The notes beneath the pieces were generated by a model that did no database searches, was not told the origin of the DNA, and saw nothing but the letters and a program-made list of their open reading frames with translations. From Desulfurobacteriaceae bacterium (GTDB taxonomy: Bacteria > Aquificota > Aquificia > Desulfurobacteriales > Desulfurobacteriaceae), in NCBI GenBank assembly GCA_027051905.1, contig JALUGO010000009.1, positions 1-64,000 of the forward strand: DNA of 64,000 nt. The letters are read 5' to 3'. Positions within the stretch are counted from its first letter, which is position 1, and each line of letters starts with the position of its first letter. Below are positions 39,090 to 48,441 of the stretch, piece after piece. A program made the translations under genes and the position numbers.

Positions 39090-39487
39090 TCTACATGCTT
39101 GATACAAACATCTGCAGCTATATCATTCGGAACCGGCCAGAAAGCGTTAAGGAGAAACTAAAAGAGGTAGAAAGGCTGCATCAGGTAGCTCTATCTTCTA
39201 TTGTTGTATCTGAGTTGCTCTACGGAGCTTATAAAAAGGGCAGCCAGAAGTTAATAGAGGCGGTTAAATGCTTTATCAGCGGTTTTGTTGTTTATGATTT
39301 TGATTCAAAAGCAGCTGAAGAGTATGCTCTGATTAGAACAGAGCTTGAAAGGAAAGGGGCAGTTATCGGAGCTTACGACCTCCAGATTGCTGCTCATGCG
39401 AGATCTCTTTCTGCTGTGCTCGTTACCAACAATGAAAAAGAATTTCTCAGGGTTGAGGGATTAAGAGTAGAGAACTGGATAAAGTGA
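39086..39487 (+). CDS. vapC: VapC-type PIN ribonuclease toxin
   Basis: A 133-residue PIN-domain RNase. The acidic active site is visible as Asp6 (MLDTNICSYII), Glu43 (VVSELLYGAY), Asp98 (IGAYDLQIAAHA), and TNNEKEF near the C-terminus. The likely target is RNA such as tRNA. TTG start at 39086 overlaps the vapB TGA; an ATG three codons later is less typical for the family. Length is normal and no defect is seen, so the pair is probably active. Confidence 0.9.
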   Translation: MIYMLDTNICSYIIRNRPESVKEKLKEVERLHQVALSSIVVSELLYGAYKKGSQKLIEAVKCFISGFVVYDFDSKAAEEYALIRTELERKGAVIGAYDLQIAAHARSLSAVLVTNNEKEFLRVEGLRVENWIK

Positions 39488-39569
39488 ACAGGAGTTCAAC
39501 CCGTTTTGGATGTTCTGAACCACACTATATTAAAGCTGGCAGCATCTTAAACAGTTTCACGGAGGAAAA

Positions 39570-40601
39570 ATGGCTCAGTTCATTGATAGAGCTAAAATAT
39601 TTGTCCAGGGAGGACACGGAGGCAACGGCTGTGTGGCCTTCAGACGGGAGAAGTTCGTTCCCAAAGGAGGCCCATCAGGTGGGAGCGGAGGAAAAGGAGG
39701 AGACGTTATCCTTGAGGCGGACAGGAACGTCCATACATTGCTGGACTTTAAATACAAGCGCCACTACAAAGCTGAAAGGGGAAGACACGGAGAGGGAAAC
39801 AAAAGAAGTGGAAAGAGCGGTAAAGACCTGATAATTAAAGTTCCCGTTGGAACCGTTGTTAAAGACGCAGAGACGGGAGAAGTTTTAGGAGACCTTACAG
39901 AACACGGCCAGAGGCTTGTTGTAGCTAGAGGAGGTAAAGGAGGAAGGGGGAACGCCGAGTTTGCAACTCCGACCCGCCAGGCTCCCGACTTTGCGGAACC
40001 GGGAGAGCCGGGAGAGGAGAGGTGGATTGAGCTGGAACTCAAACTCCTTGCAGACGTTGGACTTGTAGGTTTCCCCAACGCCGGAAAGTCAACGTTTCTC
40101 TCAAGGGTTTCCGCTGCAAAGCCCGAAATTGCCGACTACCCCTTTACAACTCTAAGGCCGATTTTAGGGGTAACGGAGGTTGACGGCCACTCATTTGTGG
40201 TTGCAGACATTCCGGGGCTTATAGAGGGGGCTCATAAAGGCAAAGGACTTGGGCATGAATTCCTGAGGCACGTAGAGAGGACTAAGCTGCTCTTGCATTT
40301 AATAGATTTAACAGATCAGACGAGAACCCCCGAAGAGGCTTTTGAGGCGATAAACAGGGAGCTCTCCCTCTACTCTCCAAAACTTGCTGAAAAACCCCAG
40401 ATAGTTGTGGGAACGAAAATCGATGCGCTTTCAGACAGAAGCGTTATAGAGAGGCTGAAGAGGTATTTTGAGGAAAAAGGGTATCCTTTCTTTGCTGTTT
40501 CTGCAGTTACAGGAGAAGGAATGGAAGAGCTGATGCGGTTTGTCTCTTGGAAGTTAAAGGAGCTGCAGAATGCTGAAGAGAGCAAAGAGAATAGTGGTTA
40601 A
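39570..40601 (+). CDS. obg: GTPase Obg
   Basis: A 343-residue ribosome-assembly GTPase. The glycine-rich Obg fold fills residues 1-158 ([20 protein letters not shown]), then the G domain with [12 protein letters not shown], the [20 protein letters not shown] switch II and GTKID. ATG with GGAGG five bases upstream. Confidence 0.96.
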   Translation: MAQFIDRAKIFVQGGHGGNGCVAFRREKFVPKGGPSGGSGGKGGDVILEADRNVHTLLDFKYKRHYKAERGRHGEGNKRSGKSGKDLIIKVPVGTVVKDAETGEVLGDLTEHGQRLVVARGGKGGRGNAEFATPTRQAPDFAEPGEPGEERWIELELKLLADVGLVGFPNAGKSTFLSRVSAAKPEIADYPFTTLRPILGVTEVDGHSFVVADIPGLIEGAHKGKGLGHEFLRHVERTKLLLHLIDLTDQTRTPEEAFEAINRELSLYSPKLAEKPQIVVGTKIDALSDRSVIERLKRYFEEKGYPFFAVSAVTGEGMEELMRFVSWKLKELQNAEESKENSG

Positions 40602-41646
40602 AGTGGGCTCCCAGCTCCTTGCAGGAAAAGAAGGGCTCAACAGTGAGTTTATAGAAGAGCTTTCCCGGCAGGTTGAGGAGCTCCGCAAAGGGGGCAGGGA
40701 GGTTATCCTGGTCAGCTCCGGCGCCGTCCTTGCCGGGGTAAAGGCTTTAGGTCTTAACAGGAAGCCCTTTTCACTTTCAGAAAAGCAGGCACTCTCTGCC
40801 GTTGGACAGCCCTACCTGATGGCCGAGTATAGAAGAGCCTTTAAACGCTATGGAACTGAGGTTGCCCAGGTTCTTCTGACCGCAGAGGATTTAAGGTCTA
40901 AAGAGCGGTTCCTCAACGCAAAGAACACCTTTGAAGCCTTGCTGAAGCTTAAAGTTGTTCCCGTTGTAAACGAAAACGATACTGTATCAGTTGAGGAGAT
41001 AAAGATAGGAGACAACGACAACCTCTCCGCCCACGTATCCGTTTTAGTAAACGCAGACCTCCTGATAATTCTCACAACGGCAAACGGTATCTACGACAGA
41101 GACCCAACAACAAACCCCGATGCCCGACTCGTTCCGGTAGTTGAAGACGAGGAAGAGCTCCTTAAGAAGTGTGATTTTTCCTGTAAAACGGCCTTTGGAA
41201 CGGGGGGAATGGGAACAAAGGTAGAGGCGGCTCTAAAGGCTGCAAGAAAGGGAATTCCGGTAATCGTGGCAGGGGGAAGGGAGAAAAACGTTCTCCTCAG
41301 GATAGCAGAAGGGGAGAGGGTCGGGACTCTCTTTATGCCGAAAAAGAAACTGAAGGCTAAGGCATACAGGATTCTTTACCTTATGAAGCCCAAAGGAAAA
41401 GTCTTCATAGACGAGGGAGCCGAAGAGGCCGTTGTTAAAATGGGAAAGAGCCTGCTCTCCAGGGGAGTAAAAAAAGTAGAGGGCAGGTTTGAGAAGGGAG
41501 ATGCTGTTGAGGTTTACTCTCTCACGGGGGAGCTCATAGGAAAGGGAATTGCCAGGTGCGGCAGTGACGAGGTCGAAAAAGAGAAACTCTTTATCCATAG
41601 AGACAACTTTGTTCTTTTAAAGGAGGTGGAGGATGAAGGTGTCTGA
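40570..41646 (+). CDS. proB: Glutamate 5-kinase
   Basis: A 358-residue enzyme that makes gamma-glutamyl phosphate, the first step of proline synthesis. It has [51 protein letters not shown] and [18 protein letters not shown]-terminal PUA domain (about 275-358) has [22 protein letters not shown] is 32 nt inside obg; GGAG lies nine bases upstream. Confidence 0.95.
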   Translation: MLKRAKRIVVKVGSQLLAGKEGLNSEFIEELSRQVEELRKGGREVILVSSGAVLAGVKALGLNRKPFSLSEKQALSAVGQPYLMAEYRRAFKRYGTEVAQVLLTAEDLRSKERFLNAKNTFEALLKLKVVPVVNENDTVSVEEIKIGDNDNLSAHVSVLVNADLLIILTTANGIYDRDPTTNPDARLVPVVEDEEELLKKCDFSCKTAFGTGGMGTKVEAALKAARKGIPVIVAGGREKNVLLRIAEGERVGTLFMPKKKLKAKAYRILYLMKPKGKVFIDEGAEEAVVKMGKSLLSRGVKKVEGRFEKGDAVEVYSLTGELIGKGIARCGSDEVEKEKLFIHRDNFVLLKEVEDEGV

Positions 41647-41965
41647 GTTCTTAAAAAACGGAATGGAACACTTTACAGCTGAAGTCCCTGAGGGTTTTGA
41701 AGCACTGCCTGAGATTAAAGAGGGCTGCCACAAGCTCCAGTTTTTCGTAAAGAGGGAAGGAGGAAGGGTTAAGGAGTGCCGTTTTAAGGCAACGAAGAGA
41801 TGTAAGAAACTCTTAGCCCTCTCTGAAAAAGCTTGTCAGCTGATAGAGGAGAGAGGGGAGATTGAGGTTTCGCCGGAGGAGCTCCTTTCCTTTTTCAGCG
41901 AAGAGAAAGACCGGAAGAAGATGGAGGAGAGGGTCAAAATCGTTGAGAGAGCTCTCAAGGGATGA
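41633..41965 (+). CDS. Small Cys-containing hypothetical protein
   Basis: A 110-residue protein I cannot assign. It has cysteines in EGCHKLQFFV, ECRFKATKRCKKLL and KACQLIEERG. The strand-then-helix order VKECRFKATKRCKKLLALSEKACQLIEE recalls NifU-N/IscU-type scaffolds (x-x-x-FKxxGC...A), but this is weak. ATG start inside the end of proB (14 nt overlap) and four-base overlap with the next gene (ATGATATG). Confidence 0.6.
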   Translation: MKVSEFLKNGMEHFTAEVPEGFEALPEIKEGCHKLQFFVKREGGRVKECRFKATKRCKKLLALSEKACQLIEERGEIEVSPEELLSFFSEEKDRKKMEERVKIVERALKG

Positions 41966-42786
41966 TATGCAGGAAAGTTCTCAGGAGAGGTTCTTTCCTC
42001 TCCTACCTCTCCTTTGCCATCTGCGACCTGTTTGAGAGCGACTACATGTTCTACGCTGCCTCAATCGCATACTATACGCTGATGTCCATCATTCCCCTCT
42101 TTATCTTTCTCTTCTTCCTGGGAATGGTAGTTTTCCACGTCAACTTTCAGGAGCTGATACCAAAAGAGTTCCTGAACTCTCCGCTAAAACCAATAATTGC
42201 TCAGTTTCAGAAAGTCATAAACAACTCCGGGCTCATAAGCGGAACGGCAGCCCTTGTTATGCTCTGGTTCTCAAGGGGTATTTTTACGTCAATAGAGCGC
42301 TCTTTCTGTGAAATCCTTGGAGTTGAGAACCCCGCCGGTTTCATTTACAGGCACATCGTTGTTATTCTGGTTATCTTCCTCCTGTGGGCGCTGATGTTTG
42401 TCTTCTACGTAGCCCACTACCTGATAGCGGCACTCCTTCCGCAGTTTCCGGAGCTCTCCTACCTCTCATCCTTTGTCCCTCCGTTCCTCCTCTTTGTCGT
42501 TCTCACATCCATCTACTACTTCCTGCTGCCCGTTAGTGTTCCCGTTAAAACGGTGTTTAAAGTATCGGTTCTGATATTTGCAGTTCTTGCCGTTTTTGAG
42601 CGGTTTTTTGTCTGGTTCATACTGAACGTTTCAAAGGTAAGCATTCTATACAGCTCGTTTGCTGCCGTCATTATCTTTCTCATCTGGATATACTACTCTG
42701 CAACCGTAATACTGCTTGGAGCAGGTATAGTTAAGGGAAAACTGATTGCAGAAGGGGAACTGAATGAGGGTAGTCAGGTCAATTAG
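41962..42786 (+). CDS. YihY/BrkB-family membrane protein
   Basis: A 274-residue protein with six transmembrane helices and the family features [21 protein letters not shown] in the first helix and [41 protein letters not shown] at the end. Sometimes named RNase BN in error; the true function is unknown. Starts ATG overlapping the preceding stop and ends 23 nt inside panC. Confidence 0.88.
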   Translation: MICRKVLRRGSFLSYLSFAICDLFESDYMFYAASIAYYTLMSIIPLFIFLFFLGMVVFHVNFQELIPKEFLNSPLKPIIAQFQKVINNSGLISGTAALVMLWFSRGIFTSIERSFCEILGVENPAGFIYRHIVVILVIFLLWALMFVFYVAHYLIAALLPQFPELSYLSSFVPPFLLFVVLTSIYYFLLPVSVPVKTVFKVSVLIFAVLAVFERFFVWFILNVSKVSILYSSFAAVIIFLIWIYYSATVILLGAGIVKGKLIAEGELNEGSQVN

Positions 42787-43621
42787 AGAAATGCAGGCGA
42801 TTTCAAAAAGCTACTTCAGGGTTGGAAAAGAGGTAGGGTTCGTCCCGACGATGGGCTATCTCCACGAGGGGCACCTGAGCCTTGTAAGAAGGGCAAGGAG
42901 AGAAAACGACATCGTTGTTGTCAGCATCTTTGTAAACCCGACGCAGTTTGGCCCCAACGAAGACTACGAAAGGTATCCGAGAGACGAGGAGAGGGATAAA
43001 AGACTCTTAGTAAAAGAGGGCGTTGACTACCTCTTCATTCCAGCGGTCTCTGAAATGTATCCCGAACAGTATTCAACCTACGTTGAAGTTTTAGGGCTAA
43101 CAGAAGGGCTCTGCGGAGCAAGAAGACCGGGGCACTTCAGGGGAGTTGCAACGGTAATTACAAAGCTCCTGAACATCGTTCAACCCACGAGGGCTTACTT
43201 TGGAGAGAAGGACTACCAGCAACTTCAGGTCATAAAAAGGCTGGTTAGAGACCTGAACATTCCCGTTGAAATCGTCGGCTGCCCCATAGTAAGAGAGAAA
43301 AACGGACTTGCAATGAGCTCAAGGAACACCTACCTCTCCCCTGAAGAGAGGGAATCTGCCCTTTCACTGTATAGGGGACTGAAACTTGCAGAAGAGCTTT
43401 TTGAGAAGGGAGAGAGAAATCCGGAGGCTATAAAGGACAGGGTTAAAGGGCTTATTCTTTCCCATCCCCACGTAAAAAAGATTGACTACGTTGAGATAGT
43501 TGACCCTGAAACCTTAGAGCCTGTGGAAGAGGTAAAGGAGGGGGACGTTATAGCCCTTGCTGTCTTCGTCGGGAATACAAGGCTGATAGATAACCATCGG
43601 TTTGGCCGGGAGCTCCCCTGA
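42764..43621 (+). CDS. panC: Pantothenate synthetase
   Basis: A 285-residue enzyme joining pantoate and beta-alanine. It has the HIGH-type motif [72 protein letters not shown] and the KMSKS-like [15 protein letters not shown] inside the yihY gene. Normal length. Confidence 0.96.
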   Translation: MRVVRSIREMQAISKSYFRVGKEVGFVPTMGYLHEGHLSLVRRARRENDIVVVSIFVNPTQFGPNEDYERYPRDEERDKRLLVKEGVDYLFIPAVSEMYPEQYSTYVEVLGLTEGLCGARRPGHFRGVATVITKLLNIVQPTRAYFGEKDYQQLQVIKRLVRDLNIPVEIVGCPIVREKNGLAMSSRNTYLSPEERESALSLYRGLKLAEELFEKGERNPEAIKDRVKGLILSHPHVKKIDYVEIVDPETLEPVEEVKEGDVIALAVFVGNTRLIDNHRFGRELP

Positions 43622-43959
43622 TGTTCAGCAGAAAACCCCAGGAGATAAGAACCATTGAAGATCCGAAACCCTTTATAAAAGAGTTTTTTTCAGGAAAGCT
43701 CGTGAGAGTTTACCTGTTTGGTTCAAGGGTCAGAGGAGACAACACTCCATATTCAGACATCAACATAGCAGTTGAGTCAGAGGTAAAAGTAAGTAGAGAG
43801 TTAATAGAGCTGAGAGAAATTATCGAAAAGAGTTGCTACCTTATAAAGCGGATATAGTTGATTAGAGGGGAATTCCCTACCTGAAAGAGACCGTAGAGAG
43901 AGGGCGTAAGATGGCTCTAAAAGAGAGCCTGGGAACTTTTGAAAAAACTCAAAGCTGAT
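43621..43959 (+). pseudogene. Broken MNT-type nucleotidyltransferase (MntA-like antitoxin)
   Basis: From the ATG overlapping the panC stop, 78 codons read ...VRVYLFGSRVRGDNTPYSDINIAV, the minimal nucleotidyltransferase motif GSxxRG..SDxD with the second Asp replaced by Asn. The frame ends at 43857. One frame over, starting at the same place, the sequence reads LLPYKADIVD, a TAG stop, then RGIPYLKETVERGRKMAL to a stop at 43957-43959, which is the expected family C-terminus. So one frameshift and one nonsense change are present. Such proteins are usually the antitoxin of a HepT toxin; no HepT gene follows. Confidence 0.75.
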
Positions 43960-43999
43960 AAAATCTAAAAAGAGCAACCTTAAAAGCTGAGGAGGGACA

Positions 44000-44401
44000 A
44001 TGGTTTACGAGATAACCCTCAAAACAACAGGAAGAAACCAGTTCATTGACATAACAAGGCAGGTTGAGTCCATTGTTCTCCAGTCGGGAGTAAGAAAAGG
44101 AATCTGCATAATATACGTTCCCCACACAACGGCAGGGGTTACGATAAACGAGAACGCAGATCCTACCGTCAGAAAAGACATAATCTCCAGCTTGGAGAAA
44201 CTGGTTCCCTGGAGGGAACCCTTTTACGAGCACGCTGAAGGGAACTCCGCTGCCCACATAAAGTCAAGCCTCATAGGCTGCAACCAGACGGTAATCGTTC
44301 AGGAAGGGAAACTCCTGCTTGGAACCTGGCAGGGAATCTACTTCTGCGAGTTTGACGGACCCAGAACCAGGAAGGTTTACGTAAAGGTAATAGAGGGGTA
44401 A
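44000..44401 (+). CDS. yjbQ: YjbQ family protein (UPF0047)
   Basis: A 133-residue beta protein with IIYVPHTTAGVTINENADPTVRKDI, FYEHAEGNSAAHIKSSLIG and GTWQGIYFCEFDGPRTR, the complete UPF0047 signature. YjbQ has been linked to thiamine phosphate synthase activity in E. coli. ATG with GGAGGGAC before it. It ends against the RNase P RNA gene. Confidence 0.95.
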   Translation: MVYEITLKTTGRNQFIDITRQVESIVLQSGVRKGICIIYVPHTTAGVTINENADPTVRKDIISSLEKLVPWREPFYEHAEGNSAAHIKSSLIGCNQTVIVQEGKLLLGTWQGIYFCEFDGPRTRKVYVKVIEG

Positions 44402-44403
44402 AC

Positions 44404-44725
44404 GGGAGCAGTCCGTAAGCCGGGTTCTGTTCAAGGGGGCCATTTATCTGTGCGGCTTACCCGCTGGCATCGGGCGGGCCACCCTCAAGCGCCAGCCTAT
44501 TTAGCCTTGCTCCGGGAGGGGGTTGCCGTGCCTCCTCCCCTTGCGGGTCGGAGCGGTGGTCTCTTACACCACCCTTTCACCCTTACCGCCTTGTAGGCGG
44601 CGGTCTGCTCTCTGTGGCCCTTCCGCAGGGTCGCCCCTGCCCGGCTCAACGCCGGCTCCCTGCCCTGTGGAGCCCGGACTTTCCTCCCGGGGTTAAACCC
44701 CGAGCGGCCCCTCGTCCTGCTCCCC
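44404..44725 (-). ncRNA. rnpB: RNase P RNA, type A
   Basis: The minus strand carries the conserved GAGGAAAGTCCGGGC near the 5' end, ACAGAGAGCAGACCGCC, GGTAAGGGTGAAAGGGTG, and the 3' ACAGAACCCGGCTTAC. The ends GGGAGCAG and CTGCTCCC pair to form P1 (44404-44411 with 44718-44725). It is the catalytic RNA that matures tRNA 5' ends. Length (322 nt) fits a bacterial type A RNA. It lies convergent with yjbQ. Confidence 0.96.
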
Positions 44726-44731
44726 CATAGT

Positions 44732-44760
44732 AATATAAGCCGTTAATGCCTACTTGCTAA
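44732..44760 (-). promoter_or_regulatory. rnpB promoter
   Basis: On the minus strand TTAGCA (44755-44760) and TATATT (44732-44737) are 17 bases apart, and the -10 ends seven bases before the P1 helix of rnpB. The -35 overlaps the last codons of the upstream gene. Confidence 0.65.
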
Positions 44761-45064
44761 CCTCTTTTCCCAATTTGCTCTCAACTGACTTAATCTTTTG
44801 AACCAGCCTGTTACTTTTTCCCTTTCTTATGTCGAACTTAACAACGGAGTAGACCCTGTTGCAGTCGGGCTCAAGCTGTTTGTAAGCCTCCCCTATAATC
44901 TTCAGAGCCTCCTCCATCGTCTCCGTCTCAAAAACCGTCCCCATGGGAGTAAGTTTGTAGGGAACACCACTCTCATCTATCATCTTTATTATCCGGGAAA
45001 CATACTGGCTTACGCTCTCTCCCTTGTCCGTCGGAAACATTGCAAACTCAACCAAAACCGACAT
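44750..45064 (-). CDS. MTH1187/YkoF-like thiamine-binding protein
   Basis: A 104-residue ferredoxin-fold protein of the UPF0045/MTH1187 family: VEFAMFPTDKGESVSQYVSRIIKMIDESGVPYKLTPMGTVFE. Members bind thiamine or a related ligand as multimers. ATG start at 45062-45064. YjbQ, also tied to thiamine, lies on the far side of rnpB. Confidence 0.88.
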   Translation of the reverse strand: MSVLVEFAMFPTDKGESVSQYVSRIIKMIDESGVPYKLTPMGTVFETETMEEALKIIGEAYKQLEPDCNRVYSVVKFDIRKGKSNRLVQKIKSVESKLGKEVSK

Positions 45065-45128
45065 CCTGCCCTCCTCTGTCTGTGGTTGTTCTTATAATTT
45101 AAATCTCACCTTAAAGCGGAGGAGCAGT

Positions 45129-46649
45129 TTGAAAGGGAGGAAACCCGTTGGCGTATGCGTGGGGGAGCTCACAACCTCTGAAGCGGAGTTTATAAGCAAC
45201 CAGCGAATAGCTTTAGGAGATTACTTAGAGCTTGAATACGAGGGATACAGGGTTCTAGCCCTTGTAAAGGAGATAAAGAGGCTGAACCGCTCATTAGACG
45301 ATTCAATAGACCCGGAAGACGCAGAGAAGATAAGACAGTTTTCAAGGGGAAGGTCTTTCTTTTACGGGAAGCTGACGATATTGGGCGACCCCGATAGAAG
45401 AATGTTCATCCCCAGGATTCCTCCGGAACCGGGAACCTACATATACGAAGCTTCAACGGAAACCCTCAGAAAAGTGTTTGGAAAGGACGACGGAACAAAG
45501 ATACACATAGGGCATTTGCTTACAAGGCCAGACGTTCCTGTCTTTATAGACATAGACAGCATTGTGAGCAGGCACCTTGCCATTTTAGCCGTGACAGGAG
45601 GAGGAAAGTCCAACACAGTCTCTGTGATTTTAGAGGGACTTCTTGAGAAGGACGGAACCGTTCTGGTTTTTGACATGCACGGAGAATACGTCAACTTTGC
45701 CTACGAAAAGGGAGGCAGCCCGGCGGTAAAGAGAATAGAGCTGGCGCTGAACCCTGTAAGGCTCCACTACCACGAGTTCAGGATCTTCGCCAACGTTGAC
45801 GACAGCGCCTACATACAGGACAGATACCTGAGAAGAGCTTTTAAGGAAACCGTTGAAAAGGTCGTAAACGGAGAAATACAGGCAGACCAGTTCTGGGGGC
45901 ACCTTGAAGGACTGCTCCAGGGATGGGCGGAAGACGAGGCATACAAAGACGACAGGAAATCCATTACCGGCGTTCTCAACAAGGTTGAGGATATGAAGGA
46001 AGCCTACGGGGAGCTCTTTGCCCTTAATCAGTCTCCAATAGTTGAGCAGATAGAGTTCGGGAAGCTCAACGTAATAGATCTTTCTCATGTAGATGAGAAG
46101 ATTGCAGACATAATTGTCAGCCACGTTCTGAGGAACGTTTTAGAGGCCAGGAAGAGAAGCGTAAGGGAACTCTCCGGCGGCCTCGAGTTTCCCCTCTTCA
46201 TGGTTTTAGAGGAAGCCCACATCCTTGCCTCCTCAACGGTAAACACCCGCTCCAGATACTGGATATCGAGAATTGCACGGGAGGGGAGAAAGTTCGGTCT
46301 GGGACTTTGCCTCGTTACTCAAAGACCGAAAGCCCTTGATTCAAATGCCCTCTCCCAGGCCAACAACATGGTAATCCTTAAGTTAGTTGAACCGGGAGAC
46401 CAGAGGCACGTTCAGCAGGCCTCAGAGTCCTTGAGTGCAGATCTTGTAAACCAGCTCCCATCCCTGAACGTTGGAGAAGCACTTTTAATGGGTAAAATGA
46501 TTTCCGTTCCTGCCCTTGTAAAAGTCAAACTGGCAAAGGCAAAGAGAAGCGGAAACGATATAAGCGCAGTAGAGAGCTGGAGGGAATACAAAAAGAAGCT
46601 CCAGCAGGTAAACAAAGAGCTTGAAGACATCTTTGACCCGGAGTTTTAG
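45129..46649 (+). CDS. herA: HerA-like ATPase/helicase
   Basis: A 506-residue hexameric FtsK/HerA-type ATPase. An N-terminal HAS-barrel (GVCVGELTTSEAEFI...LEYEGYRVLALVKEI) precedes the ATPase core with Walker A LAVTGGGKSNTVSVIL, Walker B-like VLVFDMHGEY and LFMVLEEAHILA, and the late arginine region SRIAREGRKFGLGLCLVTQRP. HerA acts with the nuclease NurA in end resection in archaea; no NurA is adjacent. The start is TTG at 45129 behind GGAGGAG; the longer frame from 45024 would overlap the divergent gene. Confidence 0.9.
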   Translation: MKGRKPVGVCVGELTTSEAEFISNQRIALGDYLELEYEGYRVLALVKEIKRLNRSLDDSIDPEDAEKIRQFSRGRSFFYGKLTILGDPDRRMFIPRIPPEPGTYIYEASTETLRKVFGKDDGTKIHIGHLLTRPDVPVFIDIDSIVSRHLAILAVTGGGKSNTVSVILEGLLEKDGTVLVFDMHGEYVNFAYEKGGSPAVKRIELALNPVRLHYHEFRIFANVDDSAYIQDRYLRRAFKETVEKVVNGEIQADQFWGHLEGLLQGWAEDEAYKDDRKSITGVLNKVEDMKEAYGELFALNQSPIVEQIEFGKLNVIDLSHVDEKIADIIVSHVLRNVLEARKRSVRELSGGLEFPLFMVLEEAHILASSTVNTRSRYWISRIAREGRKFGLGLCLVTQRPKALDSNALSQANNMVILKLVEPGDQRHVQQASESLSADLVNQLPSLNVGEALLMGKMISVPALVKVKLAKAKRSGNDISAVESWREYKKKLQQVNKELEDIFDPEF

Positions 46650-47918
46650 ATGGAGATAAACGTTGCAGCAGAAAAGAAAAAGATCGCCCTCTACTCCATT
46701 GCCGTTAACCTGTTTTTATCAATCCTGAAACTCGTTGCTGGTTTTATTTCGGGGTCTAAAGCCCTCGTTGCAGACGGCATCCACTCCCTTGCCGACCTTG
46801 CAGCTGCCGTATCGGTTTACGCAGGCATAGTAATAGCCAACATGAAAGTAAAAGGTTTCCCCTACGGGCTCTACAAGGTGGAGAACATAATCTCTCTGGT
46901 CAGCGCTCTGGCCATTTTCTTTGCAGGATACGAAATAGCAAGGGAAACCTTTTTTGAGGAGAAGAGCTACCGAATAGAGAATATTGGAGTAGCTGTTGGA
47001 GCAGTTGTTCTTACCATAGTTATAACCTACCTATTTTCACAGTTTGAGAGGAAAAAGGGAGAGGAGCTCCACTCCCCAAGCCTCATAGCAGACTCTGAAC
47101 ACATAAAAACGGACATGTTCTCCTCAATCGTTGTTTTAGCAGGTATAGTGGGCAACTACCTTGGCTTTCCCGTTGTTGAGAAGGCCGCAGTTCTGCTGAT
47201 AGTTCTTCTCATCTTTCACGCAGGCTACGAAATATTTGTTGAAGCCTTGAAAGTTCTACTGGACGCCTCCATCGATAGGGAAACCCTTGACAGGATAGAG
47301 GAGCTCCTCAAATTCCATCCTTTAGTGTCGGAAGTGAAGTCGATTACGGGGCGGAGCTCCGGCAGCTACAAATTCATAGAGGCAGAGGTAACCGTTGCCA
47401 CAAACGACCTTGAGAAAGCCCACAACATCGTCCACGAAGTTGAAGCTTTAGTAAAAAGAGAGATTCCCTTCATAGAGAAACTTGTAATCCACTTTGAACC
47501 GGAAGAGAGAAAGGCAGAGCTCTTTGCAGTTCCGGTAAACGGAGAAAAGGTGTGTGACAGGTTTGCAGAGTGTCCTGAAATACTGATCCTGAAGCAGGAA
47601 GAAGATGGGTTCAGGACGGTAGAAAGGCTGAAAAATCCGGCTGTCAGGCTGAAGTTCGGAAAGTGTATAGAACTGGTTGAGTTTTTGGCTAGAAGAGGAG
47701 TTGACTGCATAGCTGTAAACAACCTGCCCCTGGGAAAGGGAGTTATCTACGCCCTCTCTGCCTACGGAATAGGGATGAAGTTGATAACAGAGGAAGATCT
47801 TCAGGAGTTCCTGAAAAAACTCAAAGAAGATCCATACTGTGAACCGCCCCTGGCAGTATGGAACAGATACACCTGCGATATTACCGGAGGAGAAGTTGAA
47901 GGCACGGGAACTCCTTGA
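46650..47918 (+). CDS. CDF cation efflux protein fused to a NifX-like domain
   Basis: A 422-residue protein. Residues 1-290 are a cation diffusion facilitator: six helices, metal sites LVADGIHSLADLAAA (D-x-x-x-D type) and IADSEHIKTDMFSS, and a cytoplasmic domain (KFIEAEVTVATNDLEKAHNIVHEVE). Residues of about 305-400 match the dinitrogenase iron-molybdenum cofactor (NifX/NafY) fold: FAVPVNG, FAECPEILIL, LVEFLARRGVDCIAVNNLPLGKGVIYALSAYGIGM. It exports divalent metals such as Fe, Zn or Mn; the NifX part may sense or carry metal. ATG start directly after herA. Confidence 0.87.
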   Translation: MEINVAAEKKKIALYSIAVNLFLSILKLVAGFISGSKALVADGIHSLADLAAAVSVYAGIVIANMKVKGFPYGLYKVENIISLVSALAIFFAGYEIARETFFEEKSYRIENIGVAVGAVVLTIVITYLFSQFERKKGEELHSPSLIADSEHIKTDMFSSIVVLAGIVGNYLGFPVVEKAAVLLIVLLIFHAGYEIFVEALKVLLDASIDRETLDRIEELLKFHPLVSEVKSITGRSSGSYKFIEAEVTVATNDLEKAHNIVHEVEALVKREIPFIEKLVIHFEPEERKAELFAVPVNGEKVCDRFAECPEILILKQEEDGFRTVERLKNPAVRLKFGKCIELVEFLARRGVDCIAVNNLPLGKGVIYALSAYGIGMKLITEEDLQEFLKKLKEDPYCEPPLAVWNRYTCDITGGEVEGTGTP

Positions 47919-48441
47919 AAGAGACAGAGGAAAACAGCACCTGTCTGTAGTAGTTCTGGTAGACATGCAGAACCTCTACTACGGGGCAAAGAACACCCTG
48001 AAGAAAAAGATCGATTTCAAAAACCTGCTGAGGCTGGGAGTAAGGGGAAGAAGTCTCTACAGGGCAATTGCTTACCTTATTGACCTTGAGAAGGTAAATC
48101 AAGATGGTTTTATACATGTTTTAAGGAGCATAGGCTACGAGGTAAAGCTGAAGGAACCTAAAAAGTTCTACAACTGGGACAGGGTGGAGTATAAGGCTGA
48201 CTGGGACATGGGAATTGCGATAGACGCAATAGCAATGGCAGAGAGTAGAAGAGTGGACGTAGTCGTTCTCATGAGCGGAGATGGTGACTTCGTTGATCTG
48301 ATAAACTTTTTAAAGGCCAAAGGAATAAAAGTAGAGGTGATTTCGTTTAAGAGCATAACGGCAAAAGAGATAATTCAGGCAGCCAACGAATACATAGATT
48401 TAGAGGAAATGGCTGACTTCATAGTTTTAGAGGAAGAGTGA
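47896..48441 (+). CDS. NYN-domain (LabA/DUF88) putative ribonuclease
   Basis: A 181-residue PIN-like NYN protein with acidic residues in VVVLVDMQNLYYGAK, DWDMGIAIDAIAMA and VVVLMSGDGDFVDLI, and IIQAANEYIDLEEM at the end, as in LabA/DUF88 proteins. It probably cleaves RNA. Start is TTG at 47896 behind GGAGGAGAAG, 23 nt inside the CDF gene; an upstream in-frame start is rejected for lack of conservation. Confidence 0.87.
   Translation: MKARELLERDRGKQHLSVVVLVDMQNLYYGAKNTLKKKIDFKNLLRLGVRGRSLYRAIAYLIDLEKVNQDGFIHVLRSIGYEVKLKEPKKFYNWDRVEYKADWDMGIAIDAIAMAESRRVDVVVLMSGDGDFVDLINFLKAKGIKVEVISFKSITAKEIIQAANEYIDLEEMADFIVLEEE

Noticed and set aside
44404-44725. tmRNA or other structured RNA instead of RNase P RNA
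   Set aside because: The conserved GAGGAAAGTCCGGGC and ACAGAACCCGGCTTA elements and pairing ends are specific to RNase P RNA.
45630-46124. 164-residue minus-strand ORF inside herA
   Set aside because: Antisense to the HerA Walker A/B region; no ribosome site or motif.
47448-47966. 172-residue minus-strand ORF inside the CDF-NifX gene
   Set aside because: Antisense to conserved domains and composition is atypical.
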